DNA of 64,000 nt from Bacteroidales bacterium (GCA_012522855.1 JAAYJQ010000024.1:1-64000), one strand, 5' to 3'; positions 1-9,288 are shown, numbered from the stretch's first letter. A program made the numbers and translations. Notes: a model not told the origin generated them from the letters alone.

Positions 1-107
1 GTAATTGCAGTGATTTACAAATTTATGGATGCCTTGGGTTTCTTTGGCTAAAATGTACATTTTACTTTACCAAAAATTGTACATTCTTCTTTGCCAAAAA
101 ATGTACA
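1..107. mobile_element. IS21-type element terminus (element continues left of window)
   Basis: Three imperfect copies of a CTTTrCCaAAAAwTGTACA unit lie head to tail at 42-64, 65-88 and 89-107. Iterated terminal repeats ending in TGTACA are a known trait of IS21-family ends, so this is read as one end of such an element whose body lies outside the window. It interrupts the C-terminal coding part of the transposase remnant to its right. No transposase of this element is visible here, so the family assignment rests only on the repeat pattern. Confidence 0.5.
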
Positions 108-871
108 AGCAAAGTTACTTATTACAAGTCCCTTCATCTCCTTGAAGCACACTTCGATGGCCCAGCGCATGGAGTATATTCTGTAGGCCTTGAAGGCATC
201 CAGAGACGTGTCTGTCGACAGCAGGGCGTTCCAGGCGCCTCTCCTTCCGTTGCGGTAAAAGAACAACCGGACGTCGGCCCCGGCGAACTTCACAATGATT
301 GAAGCATGATAGAACTTATGTTTGCGACTGTACTAAACAGCCTTGATCCTGACAAGTTTGGAGACAATCGCACCGGCGGTCATCGTCCCCACTGTGTGCC
401 GTACTTCGTCTGGCAGAACTTGACGATCCCGAGAAACTCGGAGTGCTTGCCGGTCTTCTCCATCTCGGTGTCGTCCACGATTATGCACACTGGGTTCTCG
501 TTCTCCCTGCATCGGTCCTGACGGAGATACGACTCAGAAGCCTCCTGTTGATGGAGTGGACGACCTTTCTTCAGTCGATGTCGGGGTGCGACAGGAAGCG
601 GTAGAAGACATCCTTCCTGCATCCGAAGATCTTCTCAAGGACGCTGTCGATGTAGTTCCCGGCATTCTTCACGGCGAAGAACGGGAAGAGGACCATCAGC
701 TGAAGGGTCTAGGCGCAGGTCATCTTGCAGTTGGGGTTCTTCCCGAAACCAATCTGCCTCTCATCGATGCGTATGCGCTCCATCGTGTTCATGATTGCTG
801 TTATCGCTCTGCTATTGTCGTCTTTGCTCAAAAGGCTTTTGAGTTCAGAAATAATTTCGGTATTTTTGTTC
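108..871 (-). pseudogene. decayed DDE transposase (IS4-like)
   Basis: Reading leftwards from the ATG at 869-871, the frame gives MNKNTEIISELKSLLSK and continues through a conserved-looking stretch to CKMTCA, where a TAG interrupts it. Further on there is a TGA where a Trp codon is expected (IDW) and at least one frameshift before the IVDDTEMEK block. That block and the later YSMRWAIEVCFKEMKG block are typical of the DDE catalytic core and C-terminal region of IS4-group transposases, with Asp in IVDD and Glu in WAIEV. The 3' end is cut off by the IS21-type terminus. It cannot encode a working enzyme. The family assignment (IS4 versus IS1182 or IS1380) is inference. Confidence 0.7.
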
Positions 872-1222
872 ATAGGCTAAGGACTATATTTTGTATGATA
901 ACTCTAATATGTTGATTTTTAATTTAATATGGAAATCTTCTTTGGCTTTTTTCGTCTTATTTTACTTGCGAAACTTTAGTTTCCTTATTCTTCACACTCA
1001 CGTACGTTCCTGTCAGTCACGGCGGAACCTATTTTGAGAATTTCGGGGGAGAGTTCTTCCGCATGGCCCGTACCTGTGAGTCTCAGGCAACCGTGGAGAT
1101 TTGATAGGCTGCGATTTTGTTGTCTAATCTAATTTTACGAGTTTGGTGAAACAGCAATACGTGAGCCTTTTCAACCGGTATAGGCGACGTTCGCTATCGG
1201 AGCGGGGATCCCTTCAAATGCG
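872..1222. other. intergenic, no intact gene
   Basis: Contains no complete gene. One plus-strand stretch at about 997-1101 stays open and reads like the tail of a real protein (VPVSHGGTYFENFGGE then a TGA stop), but it has no start and no recognisable family. It may be a fragment left by the insertions on the left. Nothing else is supported. Confidence 0.3.
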
Positions 1223-3631
1223 TTAGTCTTCAGTCCTGAAACGTGTTAAGATCGATTTTATCTCGTCGAAGATCTTCTCTTCATTCGTGTCTTCCGACAT
1301 TTCCTTATAGGCATACCACCAGTGCCCCCTACCGATCCTGTAGGAAGGATCCATTTCGGGGAGATCCGATGTGTCCATCTCGATATCCCTTCCAGGAAGT
1401 TTCCGAACTCCGATTTCAAAATAGTTCTTCTTACATCCCCATGCCCAGCAGATAAAATACTTGTCTCTCCGTCGCACACCCACACTAAGCCACTCGCGCG
1501 CCCAGTCGGCATCCCGCATGATGGGATAATCCCGCCAGAGCCCGCCGCCCCTGGCGTCGCCGTTCCCGGCGACATAAACAGTTTCTGCTCCATCGAGCCT
1601 GAGAGCGAGGGCTTCCATCATCTCTCGGCGGCGGGCTTGAAGATCTGTGAGGCTTGTCTCTTTCAGTAAGGCATCGAATAACGCATAGCATTGGCGATAG
1701 ATGTCAAGCGTCCGCTTGAATATTACTTCCGCAAAACGATAGCTCCCTTCTGAATTTTCAGTTAGTTTCGCGCCGAGTTTGGACAGATCCAGGAATGCCT
1801 TATCGAAGAGGAGCGCATCAGCGTTATTCTCATAGACATTGTATGAATCTCTGTCACCCTTTGAACGGTTGTCTTCGAACGGAATAGCAGCGATGTTGCC
1901 GATCCTATTGACCCAGTGGCTGCAGTAGTCCCTGAATTCCCTGCGTGCACGCCCCCTTTCCCTGATCCAGTTCTGCGGGATGATATGGTCGTAATCCCAT
2001 GGGCGGTTATACTCGCCCCACATGTCCTCTCTGGCCGGGTCGTACAGACAGAAGTGTGTATTGATGAACGTCCGCTGGGCATACAGAAGCATCTCTTGCG
2101 CCTCGGAATTGCTCCACACGGAGATTCGAGAATAGAAATCGTACCAGGGTGCGTAATCCTTTGCGCTCCAGGGATTCCAGTCAGGATTTGCCTTGATTTG
2201 AATGAACTGGTGCATCTCATCGGGAGAGAACACCGGTAGAAGTAAGTTTTTACCGGTACACTCGGACAGTGCCTTCCGGAGCCGCAGAGTCATCTCCTCA
2301 TTTCCGCCGGAATGAATATTACCGAAGACAACCCCCACAGCATTCTTCTGGTCCAGGCTAAACCAGTGAAGCAATAGTGCGAGACCTCTGACCTCGGAAG
2401 GGGAGATTTGCATTCTTTTGTCTAGGTCTTCCGATGCGAGGTACATCAGCAGGAGGAAGACCTCAGGGGATTTGTGGGCTATGGATGTCCGGATGTACGC
2501 AGGCATTCTTTCAGGATCGGTATTCGTCTGCCCGTCGTAGACGTAGAGCCACTCATCGATCCTCTTCATTATGTCATCGAGATGGTCGTATACTCTGTTA
2601 ATGCAATCTTTCGCTTCGGAATTCATCGCGAGGGTTCGGATTTGGCGTACAGAAAGGGGATTGCAGAGGCCTTTCGAGCTGTCCATCTTGGTTAGTGCAA
2701 GACGGAAGGCGAGCATCACAAGCTTTGAGGGTGGCATGTATCGCTTTGCGATTGTGTCATTGACTTTCTTGATATCAGGCCAATATGCCTTGATCGCGGA
2801 ATAGTTCAGATCATGCTGCGAGATCCTGGTTCCGCCGGTATTGAGTCGATTGAAGAGAATCTCCAGAGACGTGGTCTCGTGGGTTTCATCTTTCTCCGAA
2901 GACTCCCGTTCAATGACCGTATGCGAGAGGATGTCGCACTGGACGGTGTAGCCATCGAGATTCTTGAACACATTGTAGTATTTCTCCTTGATAATCATAA
3001 CGTCTTCATCGCTCAGTTGCGCCCAACGCAGGCCTGCCCTTTCCCCACAGCTTTTGATGATGGCATCTGCGAATGACTGAGCGCTATCAAGCGGTGCTTC
3101 GAGGAAGAAGCGTAGCGGAATCGGTTTCCTGGCCTTCACCGGCCATGTATCAAAAAGGCTGATTTGCTCCTGATAGATGTTTCTCCCCTTCATCCCAAAA
3201 TCCTCGAGGGCCTTCCTACGTTCAGCCGAGGATAGCATGGAGCAGTCGTCATTGTTGTTGAACCCCCAGGGATGTGCCGCCGTCGTTGCCTTCACCCAGA
3301 AGGCGCGAGTGCTATTCTCCTGCTTTGCAGGATGGATGTCCAGCCAGAGCAGCACATCCCTTTCGGAGGTGCCGAACCCCGTAGCGATCGCATTCAAGCG
3401 CTGTTGGCCGTCCATGAGGAAGTATTTTTTATCCTTATCGTCGGAGAGAATGAACGATCCAATGGGGAAGCCCCTCAGTATAGAGTCCCAGAGGAGCTCC
3501 ATCTGGCGCGCTTTCCATACAAGACCCCGTTGCAGGTCGGGGATATTTACCTCTGTTTTGTTGACATACACCCACTTGGCGATCTCGCGGAGCGTGTAGA
3601 TTCGTTGACGATTGTCCATTCTAGTTTCCAT
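1223..3631 (-). CDS. GmrSD-like DUF262 + HNH (DUF1524-type) protein
   Basis: An 802-residue protein. The N-terminal 110 residues are a DUF262 (ParB/Srx-like, GmrS) domain: IPDLQRGLVW near residue 30 and the nucleotide-handling motif MDGQQRLNAIATG near 75. The C-terminal half holds a His-Asn-His nuclease block near residues 545-600 (YDHIIPQNW, then NRIGNIAAIPFEDNRSKGD), as in DUF1524/GmrD. After it follow about 180 residues I do not recognise. Known relatives (GmrSD, BrxU, SspE) are NTP-dependent nucleases that cut modified or phosphorothioated phage DNA, or restrict in response to a DNA mark. The gene is the third in a leftward set behind the AAA+ ATPase and the WYL regulator, 76 bases after the latter. 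A restriction role is inferred from the domains. Confidence 0.85.
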   Translation of the reverse strand: METRMDNRQRIYTLREIAKWVYVNKTEVNIPDLQRGLVWKARQMELLWDSILRGFPIGSFILSDDKDKKYFLMDGQQRLNAIATGFGTSERDVLLWLDIHPAKQENSTRAFWVKATTAAHPWGFNNNDDCSMLSSAERRKALEDFGMKGRNIYQEQISLFDTWPVKARKPIPLRFFLEAPLDSAQSFADAIIKSCGERAGLRWAQLSDEDVMIIKEKYYNVFKNLDGYTVQCDILSHTVIERESSEKDETHETTSLEILFNRLNTGGTRISQHDLNYSAIKAYWPDIKKVNDTIAKRYMPPSKLVMLAFRLALTKMDSSKGLCNPLSVRQIRTLAMNSEAKDCINRVYDHLDDIMKRIDEWLYVYDGQTNTDPERMPAYIRTSIAHKSPEVFLLLMYLASEDLDKRMQISPSEVRGLALLLHWFSLDQKNAVGVVFGNIHSGGNEEMTLRLRKALSECTGKNLLLPVFSPDEMHQFIQIKANPDWNPWSAKDYAPWYDFYSRISVWSNSEAQEMLLYAQRTFINTHFCLYDPAREDMWGEYNRPWDYDHIIPQNWIRERGRARREFRDYCSHWVNRIGNIAAIPFEDNRSKGDRDSYNVYENNADALLFDKAFLDLSKLGAKLTENSEGSYRFAEVIFKRTLDIYRQCYALFDALLKETSLTDLQARRREMMEALALRLDGAETVYVAGNGDARGGGLWRDYPIMRDADWAREWLSVGVRRRDKYFICWAWGCKKNYFEIGVRKLPGRDIEMDTSDLPEMDPSYRIGRGHWWYAYKEMSEDTNEEKIFDEIKSILTRFRTED

Positions 3632-3707
3632 TTATGTAAAGATAATTTTTTTCATTATTCGAAAGCCAGACCTTTACTCGCCCTGGATGTAACAGGTAAA
3701 ATAAACC

Positions 3708-4613
3708 CTATTCATAGAGCTTTGCCATTTCTTTGACGTCTCCGGCGACTTCGTCTCGGAACCATTCGGGCGTGAGGACCTGCACCTTGGGGCCACGGCT
3801 CAGGATTTCCTGTTTGAAGTCGAATGTGGGCACCAGATGATACTGGAAGATGGTATATTCCGGCGTGGAATCGACCGGCTTTTGCGACCTGTGCAGCGGC
3901 AGGGATTCGAAATATTTGACCTGATCGGCCACCACCTTCAATTCCACCTTCGACGGCTTGCAATCGTTACCGACGATGATGCCGAAGTAATTGGAAAAGA
4001 AATCTTCTGCATCGAACTTCGTCGGGACCCGCAGCTTATTCTTCAAAGGCACCACATTGATCATCCGCTCGTCCAATGAATAGATACGCGGTTCATCATA
4101 GCCTTCACTCTTGGCCAGCATATACCAGCGCTGTCTGAAGAGTTTTACGCACCAGGGATGTGCTTCAAAGGTGTGCGGCTCATCCCGCGAGAAACTCTGG
4201 TAAGTCAGTTCTACCGTTTTTCTGTCGCGCATTGCATCCACGATGACGGACAGCCAGCGCTGACTGGAGGGAATCTTCTCAAAGAGGATCCGGTCGCGCA
4301 TATCCCGGCTCTCGTTCAGGAGGTTGTTCATCGACAACGAATCCAGCAGCCATCGGCGTATGCCGTCGCTTTCTACGTCGTCGCTGTTGGCGATGTAGTA
4401 ACCCAGCGAACGGTCGTACTTGATCTCGATGCCGAAGGTATCGAGGATGGCTGCGCGATGATTGTGAAAAGTACGCTCGGGAAGCTCCTTGTCGCGTTTT
4501 TCGTTCAGCGAAGATCTGTACCACATTTCGTCGATTTCCTTTTTTGAGATGTGACCGTATCGGTTGACGGTGTCAATCAGCCATACGTACCTGTCGAAAT
4601 AGTTCTTTGCCAT
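3708..4613 (-). CDS. WYL-domain transcriptional regulator
   Basis: 301 residues. The N-terminal 90 residues look like a winged helix-turn-helix (ISKKEIDEMWYRSSL, then a basic TFHNHRAAILDTF segment). The WYL core runs from about 125 to 200 (MRDRKTVELTYQSF, HPWCVKLFRQRWYMLAKSE, RIYSLDERM), followed by a WCX-like C-terminus. This architecture and length match BrxR/CapW-type repressors that sit beside and control phage-defence operons, sensing a ligand through WYL. Two palindromic sites lie just upstream of its start (4685-4718) and two more in the divergent promoter region at 6434-6540, so autoregulation and control of the neighbouring genes are likely. Function by family; the operator assignment is inference. 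Confidence 0.88.
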   Translation of the reverse strand: MAKNYFDRYVWLIDTVNRYGHISKKEIDEMWYRSSLNEKRDKELPERTFHNHRAAILDTFGIEIKYDRSLGYYIANSDDVESDGIRRWLLDSLSMNNLLNESRDMRDRILFEKIPSSQRWLSVIVDAMRDRKTVELTYQSFSRDEPHTFEAHPWCVKLFRQRWYMLAKSEGYDEPRIYSLDERMINVVPLKNKLRVPTKFDAEDFFSNYFGIIVGNDCKPSKVELKVVADQVKYFESLPLHRSQKPVDSTPEYTIFQYHLVPTFDFKQEILSRGPKVQVLTPEWFRDEVAGDVKEMAKLYE

Positions 4614-4684
4614 ATATCAGGTTTTTGTTGTTTTCTTTCAAATCTTATTATCATATTTCTGACTGTAAAGGTAAGGTAATAATT

Positions 4685-4718
4685 TGCCAAAATATGGCAG
4701 TGTTGCAAAAAAGCGGCA
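4685..4718. promoter_or_regulatory. paired TGCC-N7-GGCA operators upstream of the WYL gene
   Basis: Site 1 (4685-4699) is TGCCAAAATATGGCA. Site 2 (4704-4718) has TGCA-N7-GGCA, the same spacing with one arm base changed. The centres are 19 bases apart. A TACCTTTA sequence resembling the -7 box lies about 12 bases downstream of site 1 in the direction of the regulator gene. The same palindrome recurs in the promoter region of the ATPase and divergent DUF262 genes. Confidence 0.6.
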
Positions 4719-4754
4719 AATCGGAGCGAATTGTACTGCTAGAGGCTGACATTC

Positions 4755-6395
4755 TTAGAAACCAATTCTTGTCCTTTGGGTGCCTGCCCCTCTCTCTTCC
4801 TCGCAACAATAACCGAGCAATTCTTCTCTGGATGGTTCGGAACCATATAAAATGCTCTGTATGGTCTTTTTTCGCACGATGTTCTCAATCTGGGCGCCAC
4901 TGAATTCGAACTTGCTTGCAAGGTATCGGGCATCCGCCTCAGAGAGTTCAGGCATCATGGCCTTCCATATCTGTTTTTTCGCCTCTTGAGACGGCTTCTC
5001 AAATTTGATCTTATACAGGAAGCGCCTCTCAAAAGCCTTATCCAGATTAGCGGTCAGGTTTGTGGTGGCTATCAGGATGCCTTCCAGATCCTCCATCTCC
5101 TGCAAAATGATATTCTGGATAGAGTTCTCCATTTTATCCACAGCTCTCTCAACACCCTCCTGTCGTATTCCAAAGATCGCATCCGCTTCGTTGAAAAGCA
5201 GAATCGGCACTTCTCCGCCAGCATTCACAGTCTGGCGATATTTGTCGAAAACACCCTTGATGTTCTTCTCACTTTCACCAACCCAGCAACTCTTGACCTT
5301 GGAGACATCCACAATAAAGAGGTCACGGCCGCTTTCCCTTGCGACCTGGTAGGCGGTCTCTGTCTTGCCGGTGCCCGGACCACCGTAGAAAAGGCAGGTG
5401 AATCCGGTACGGAGGCCCATGTTCTTCATCCTCTCGCGTATTTCATTGAAGTTTCTTTTACTCATCAATTTCTTGAGTTGGGATACTTGCCGCCCTTCAG
5501 TGTCGTTATAAAACAGGATTTTGGGCATAATCTCCGAAGCAAGCAGTTTTCGGGAGGCACTGATCTTTTGTTCTTCTATCCAAAGCCCACCCGTGTCAGC
5601 AAAGATTTCCTCCTTCACTTCAGTTTTTAGTCTGAAATAATCCTTCTCTATCAAACCGTCTCTGCCGGTGTATTCTATGATGTCATTCAGTTGCAAAGAA
5701 AGGAACTCCCTTTTATACATGCTCTTGAGCTGATCCAAGTCTTCTTCGTCCAGATAGTCACTCATATCGTGCCAGTCCACCATGTCATCGTCCTCGAAAT
5801 AATACCGATATATCAGGCCATAAAGAACAATTTCCTCTATTCTGGGAATGTCCTTTTGAATTTTTCTGATAGAACGCGAAACACTGTTGTCCGGATTTAG
5901 TTCCATCAATAGGTTCACTTCGTCAAGCAGTTCCTGAGTAGTGCATTGATTTTCTTCGCGAATTGTTAGCGCTCGCTTGATTCGGGAAAGGAGTTCATCG
6001 GCATCAAGTCCGGTCATAAGAATGGGCTTCACCGGCGTATTCTCTTTTAGACAGGTCAAGACGGATTTGGGCATGACAATGTCCCCATCATTGTTGATGC
6101 GGATATATCCGCGCTTCCGGAGCCCTTCTGTCTCCTTGTTATAGGTAAGAAACCTCAGGTATTCCAGCCCGAGTTCTTGTGCCAGGTCATTGACACACAC
6201 GCTATAACGCGCAGCCTTTTGGACTATGGCAGTGAGTATTACTACTTGGACGGGACTCATTTCGAGAGTCCTTGAGAGGGCCCGAATGTCAGCAGCAGCC
6301 TTCTTTATGTTGGAAATAGGCATGCCGCTCTTCTCGTCCTCAGGACGCATCTTTTCAGCGATGCTGCACATTCTTTCGATAATGGTTTTGCTCAT
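4755..6395 (-). CDS. AAA+ ATPase of the WYL/DUF262 module
   Basis: 546 residues from the chosen start MSKTIIERM. An open frame runs 27 codons further up, but that stretch contains the palindrome at 6434-6448 and a -7-like box, so it is more likely promoter. Residues 1-310 are helical and acidic with no domain I recognise. The AAA+ module occupies about 310-525: Walker A GGPGTGKTE near 340, Walker B ILLFNEADAIF near 397 (Asn where Asp is usual, the catalytic Glu kept), sensor 1 ATTN and arginine finger FERRF near 458. This is closest to single-AAA remodellers of the FtsH/ClpX-like group, but no protease domain follows. It is first in a leftward order with the WYL regulator and the DUF262/HNH gene, so it may drive or load the nuclease. 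That role is inference. Confidence 0.82.
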   Translation of the reverse strand: MSKTIIERMCSIAEKMRPEDEKSGMPISNIKKAAADIRALSRTLEMSPVQVVILTAIVQKAARYSVCVNDLAQELGLEYLRFLTYNKETEGLRKRGYIRINNDGDIVMPKSVLTCLKENTPVKPILMTGLDADELLSRIKRALTIREENQCTTQELLDEVNLLMELNPDNSVSRSIRKIQKDIPRIEEIVLYGLIYRYYFEDDDMVDWHDMSDYLDEEDLDQLKSMYKREFLSLQLNDIIEYTGRDGLIEKDYFRLKTEVKEEIFADTGGLWIEEQKISASRKLLASEIMPKILFYNDTEGRQVSQLKKLMSKRNFNEIRERMKNMGLRTGFTCLFYGGPGTGKTETAYQVARESGRDLFIVDVSKVKSCWVGESEKNIKGVFDKYRQTVNAGGEVPILLFNEADAIFGIRQEGVERAVDKMENSIQNIILQEMEDLEGILIATTNLTANLDKAFERRFLYKIKFEKPSQEAKKQIWKAMMPELSEADARYLASKFEFSGAQIENIVRKKTIQSILYGSEPSREELLGYCCEEERGAGTQRTRIGF

Positions 6396-6433
6396 CTGTT
6401 CTAATTTTACGAAGCAAAGGAAATCATTTATCC

Positions 6434-6448
6434 TGCCGAAAAGTGGCA
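6434..6448. promoter_or_regulatory. WYL-type operator in the ATPase promoter
   Basis: TGCCGAAAAGTGGCA, flanked to give seven-base arms (TCCTGCC/GGCAGGA). It lies 11 bases upstream of a TTCCTTTG box (6415-6422, minus strand) that resembles the -7 element. This is the usual place for a repressor site. It shares the TGCC-N7-GGCA spacing with the sites at 4685 and 6526. Confidence 0.6.
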
Positions 6449-6525
6449 GGATGCAATAATTTTTCAAAACTTTCATATCATGTCGGCACGCACATTGAGT
6501 ATTGAAATGAAGAATTATTTGTGGC

Positions 6526-6540
6526 TGCCAAGTTTTGGCA
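6526..6540. promoter_or_regulatory. WYL-type operator in the divergent intergenic region
   Basis: TGCCAAGTTTTGGCA, with outer bases extending it to CTGCC...GGCAG. It sits between the leftward ATPase gene and the rightward DUF262 gene, about 78 bases before a TAAATTTG -7-like box at 6617-6624. It may coordinate both directions. Confidence 0.6.
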
Positions 6541-6677
6541 GGACGAACTCTTTAATTTGCATCAAACATTTATTGAAAATCGTTGATTTCAATGAAAAAT
6601 GTTTGGATAGAATTCATAAATTTGTCTGACTTATGTTCTAAATAGAAATATTAATTTTTTAACGAATCTTTGGAGAA

Positions 6678-8501
6678 ATGGCACAAGCAAATATTGATGT
6701 AAATAAACAAACTGTTCTGGAGTTGTTACAGAGTGGCCAGGAAACACCTTTTTTAGTACCCGAGTATCAGCGTCCATACTCCTGGGGTGATGATGAGATA
6801 TCCACACTGTTTGATGATATCTGGAGTTTCTCTATAGAACATACCCAACCCAATGGAGCCAGAAGTTATTTCCTGGGCTGCGTTGTTTCTTATAAAGAAG
6901 AGGGCTTCCGCCAGATTATCGATGGACAACAGAGAATAACCTCTTTGTTCTTACTCCTTCGTGCTGTATTTGCCATGTTGGAAAAAGAAGATAATCAGAC
7001 GAAGGAAGTCTCGAACTTCATGTCGAAGATTAAACCTGCCCTCTGGAAAGTAGATGAGATGACAGGAGAAGAGGACAGGGAGCAGATGCTTCTGGAGTCT
7101 GATGTAGTATCAGATAGGGGAAATCGGCTTCTCAGAAAGATACTTGAGACCGGAGAAACAAAAGAAGGGGCGACCGATAATTACTCGAAGAACTATAATA
7201 CATTCATCGGTCTTTATACAGAGAAGTCGAAAAACAGCCCGCACCAAATTTACAATTTCATCAACGCGTTGCTGAACTATACTATTCTGCTGCCCATAGG
7301 CGCGGATGACCAGGAAACCGCCCTGACGATTTTCAATACGCTCAACAATAGAGGTTTGCCTCTCTCAGATGCCGATATTTTCAAGTCCTACATCTACAAA
7401 GGGCTTGATGATTCTGACAAAAAGACATTCATTGGTAAATGGAAAGAACTTGAATACGATTCGGAAAAAGTATCAGAAAGTATTCAGTCACTTTTCTACT
7501 ACCATATGTTTTATCTTCGCGCTAAAGAGGGGGACACAAAAACGACAACCCCTGGCGTCAGAAAATATTATCTGGAAAAGAATAAGAATCGTTTATCTGT
7601 TGAAGTGATTGACGAGTTGGCCGAAAACTTGCACCTGTGGGAAGTGGTCAACGGACGTGATTCGATTGAGGATGAATCTTGGAGCCGGAATATCGATATT
7701 CGAAAGACGCTTGACTGTCTGTCTTCATACTCTAATGAATTCTGGAAGTACCCTGTTTCCATTTTCTATATGAAATACAAGCACCGGGAGGACTTTGAGG
7801 AGTTGTTCTTGAAGTTTCTCCGGAAACTCCTTGTTATGCTGCTGACACGTTTCCTCGAGGCTCCGACAATCAGCGCCGTAAAAGGCGATATCTTGAAACT
7901 TAACGCTCAGATCATCAATACCTGTCACCCGGATTTCCCGGCAGGATTCGAGGAAAAGAAAACGGATGATGAATTCGAATTACAGGCGGAAAACATAAGG
8001 ACGGATACTCTTCTTACAAAGCCGAATAAAAAGGTTGAGAGGATGATGCTGAAGCTTCTGGCCTACCGGGAAGAAAAACAGGAAGACTTGCTCCCAACCT
8101 ACTGGGAGATTGAGCATATTTTCCCCCAAAAATGGGATACTAAATACTACACCTTAAGCGAGGAAGAGGCCAATGAAACGTTGGAACACATCGGGAATAA
8201 ATTGCCGTTGGAGAAGAAACTGAATATCGCTGCAAGCAACAATTATTTCGACAAGAAGAAAGAAAAATACAGGGAGTCGAAAATTGCGATCTGCCGGAAA
8301 TTGGGCAATTCATCGTTGAAAGAGTGGGATCTAGACAATATTGAAGAGAACGATAAAAGGATCTGTAGCCAAATAAAGGAACTCTTCAATAAATGGGTGG
8401 CTGATTACGAATCAGTTGAGACGACACAAACAGCGCCAGTCCCTACTGAAGAGGATTTAGCCATGATGAAGATTCTACGGGATAAAGGACTAATCCCATA
8501 A
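6678..8501 (+). CDS. DUF262/DUF1524 (GmrSD-type) protein
   Basis: 607 residues with the classic single-chain GmrSD order. DUF262 occupies about residues 1-250: VPEYQRPYSWGDDEI near 28, IIDGQQRITSLFLL near 80, and FNTLNNRGLPLSDADIFK near 220. DUF1524 follows at about 440-560: EIEHIFPQKW, HIGNKLPLEKKLNIAASN, then a basic YRESK tail, which carries the His-Asn-type nuclease residues. Family members are NTP-stimulated, modification-dependent endonucleases. Transcribed away from the ATPase-WYL-DUF262 set and sharing its palindromes, so probably part of the same regulated module. A TAAATTTG box at 6617-6624 is a plausible -7; no good -33 was found. The ATG at 6678 follows an A/T-rich leader without a Shine-Dalgarno site. 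Confidence 0.9.
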   Translation: MAQANIDVNKQTVLELLQSGQETPFLVPEYQRPYSWGDDEISTLFDDIWSFSIEHTQPNGARSYFLGCVVSYKEEGFRQIIDGQQRITSLFLLLRAVFAMLEKEDNQTKEVSNFMSKIKPALWKVDEMTGEEDREQMLLESDVVSDRGNRLLRKILETGETKEGATDNYSKNYNTFIGLYTEKSKNSPHQIYNFINALLNYTILLPIGADDQETALTIFNTLNNRGLPLSDADIFKSYIYKGLDDSDKKTFIGKWKELEYDSEKVSESIQSLFYYHMFYLRAKEGDTKTTTPGVRKYYLEKNKNRLSVEVIDELAENLHLWEVVNGRDSIEDESWSRNIDIRKTLDCLSSYSNEFWKYPVSIFYMKYKHREDFEELFLKFLRKLLVMLLTRFLEAPTISAVKGDILKLNAQIINTCHPDFPAGFEEKKTDDEFELQAENIRTDTLLTKPNKKVERMMLKLLAYREEKQEDLLPTYWEIEHIFPQKWDTKYYTLSEEEANETLEHIGNKLPLEKKLNIAASNNYFDKKKEKYRESKIAICRKLGNSSLKEWDLDNIEENDKRICSQIKELFNKWVADYESVETTQTAPVPTEEDLAMMKILRDKGLIP

Positions 8502-8795
8502 GAGTGGGTCAAGGGCCATATGATCGATGAAGACAAACTTTACTCGGTCGTCATAGTCTTCCGGCAAACTCAGTTTCGGCAATTTGTATTTTGGTAAACG
8601 GTTCATATCCATAAAAACCCTATTTGATGATGCTGTAAAGATAGGTCTCACAAATGCCAAACTACAGCAGGGTGATGTATTCTTTGCACCGTATGAAAAA
8701 GCAACACCAAAACACGCTGCTGCTGGACCTCGTCAACCGCACTTACAAACGCACGGCGAACCCTTCTTGCGTTAAATATCAGAAATCTTTAATAG
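8502..8795. other. intergenic remnant, no supported gene
   Basis: Two short open stretches look like debris rather than genes. On the minus strand a frame from about 8611 reads MDMNRLPKYKLPKLSLPEDY and ends inside the previous gene. On the plus strand a frame from 8689 reads MKKQHQNTLLLDLVNRTYKR. Neither has a recognisable family. The block separates the WYL-controlled module from the COG3910 remnant. Confidence 0.3.
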
Positions 8796-9288
8796 CTAGA
8801 CATCAGTGAGGTTCTTGACCATCATTTCCCTGTGGTTGATGAACAATTCGGTGACTCTGTAGCTCTCAGTCTCTTCGTATCCGATGTGGCTGATGGGCGA
8901 CGTGTCGAACGAGATGATGTCGGCTCCTGGTATAGCGATCAAGATGGGGGAGTGAGTGACTATAATGTACTGAGAACCCTCCCTAGCCATCTCGATGATG
9001 TGGGAGAAATGGGACAACTGACGGTTAGGCGACAGGGTTGCTTTTGGCTCGTCTATGATGAAGATCCCAGTCTTCGAGAAGGTATTGATAAAGTTCAGGA
9101 AACTCTCGCCGTGCGATTGCTCATGAAGGGTCTTCTCCCCATACATGGGTCTCCATCTTTTCTCGTACTAGATAACTCGTGTGGAAACATTATAGAAACT
9201 CTCCGCAGATTCACGAATAATCGTCATGGGTGGAGAATCGATAATTTAGGGATTCGCCTTCAGGATTGAAGCCATATGCGAGGAGACA
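8796..9288 (-). pseudogene. C-terminal part of a COG3910-type ATPase (broken)
   Basis: Leftward remnant of an ABC-like AAA ATPase. From about 9288 the frame reads LLAYGFNPEGES then NYRFSTHDDYS and a stop. After a frameshift it continues ESAESFYNVSTRVI, meets a TAG near 9172, and then runs open to 8796 through the Walker B segment IFIIDEPKATLSP and the switch-His VTHSPIL. The Walker A segment and everything before it are missing here. A fragment ending exactly at the start of a Walker A motif of the same family lies at 14849-14985 in the same orientation, suggesting that one gene was split by the intervening DNA. Confidence 0.7.

Noticed and set aside
8584..8775. 63-codon plus-strand frame after the DUF262/DUF1524 gene
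   Set aside because: No recognisable motif, no promoter, and an alternative frame is equally open. Treated as debris.
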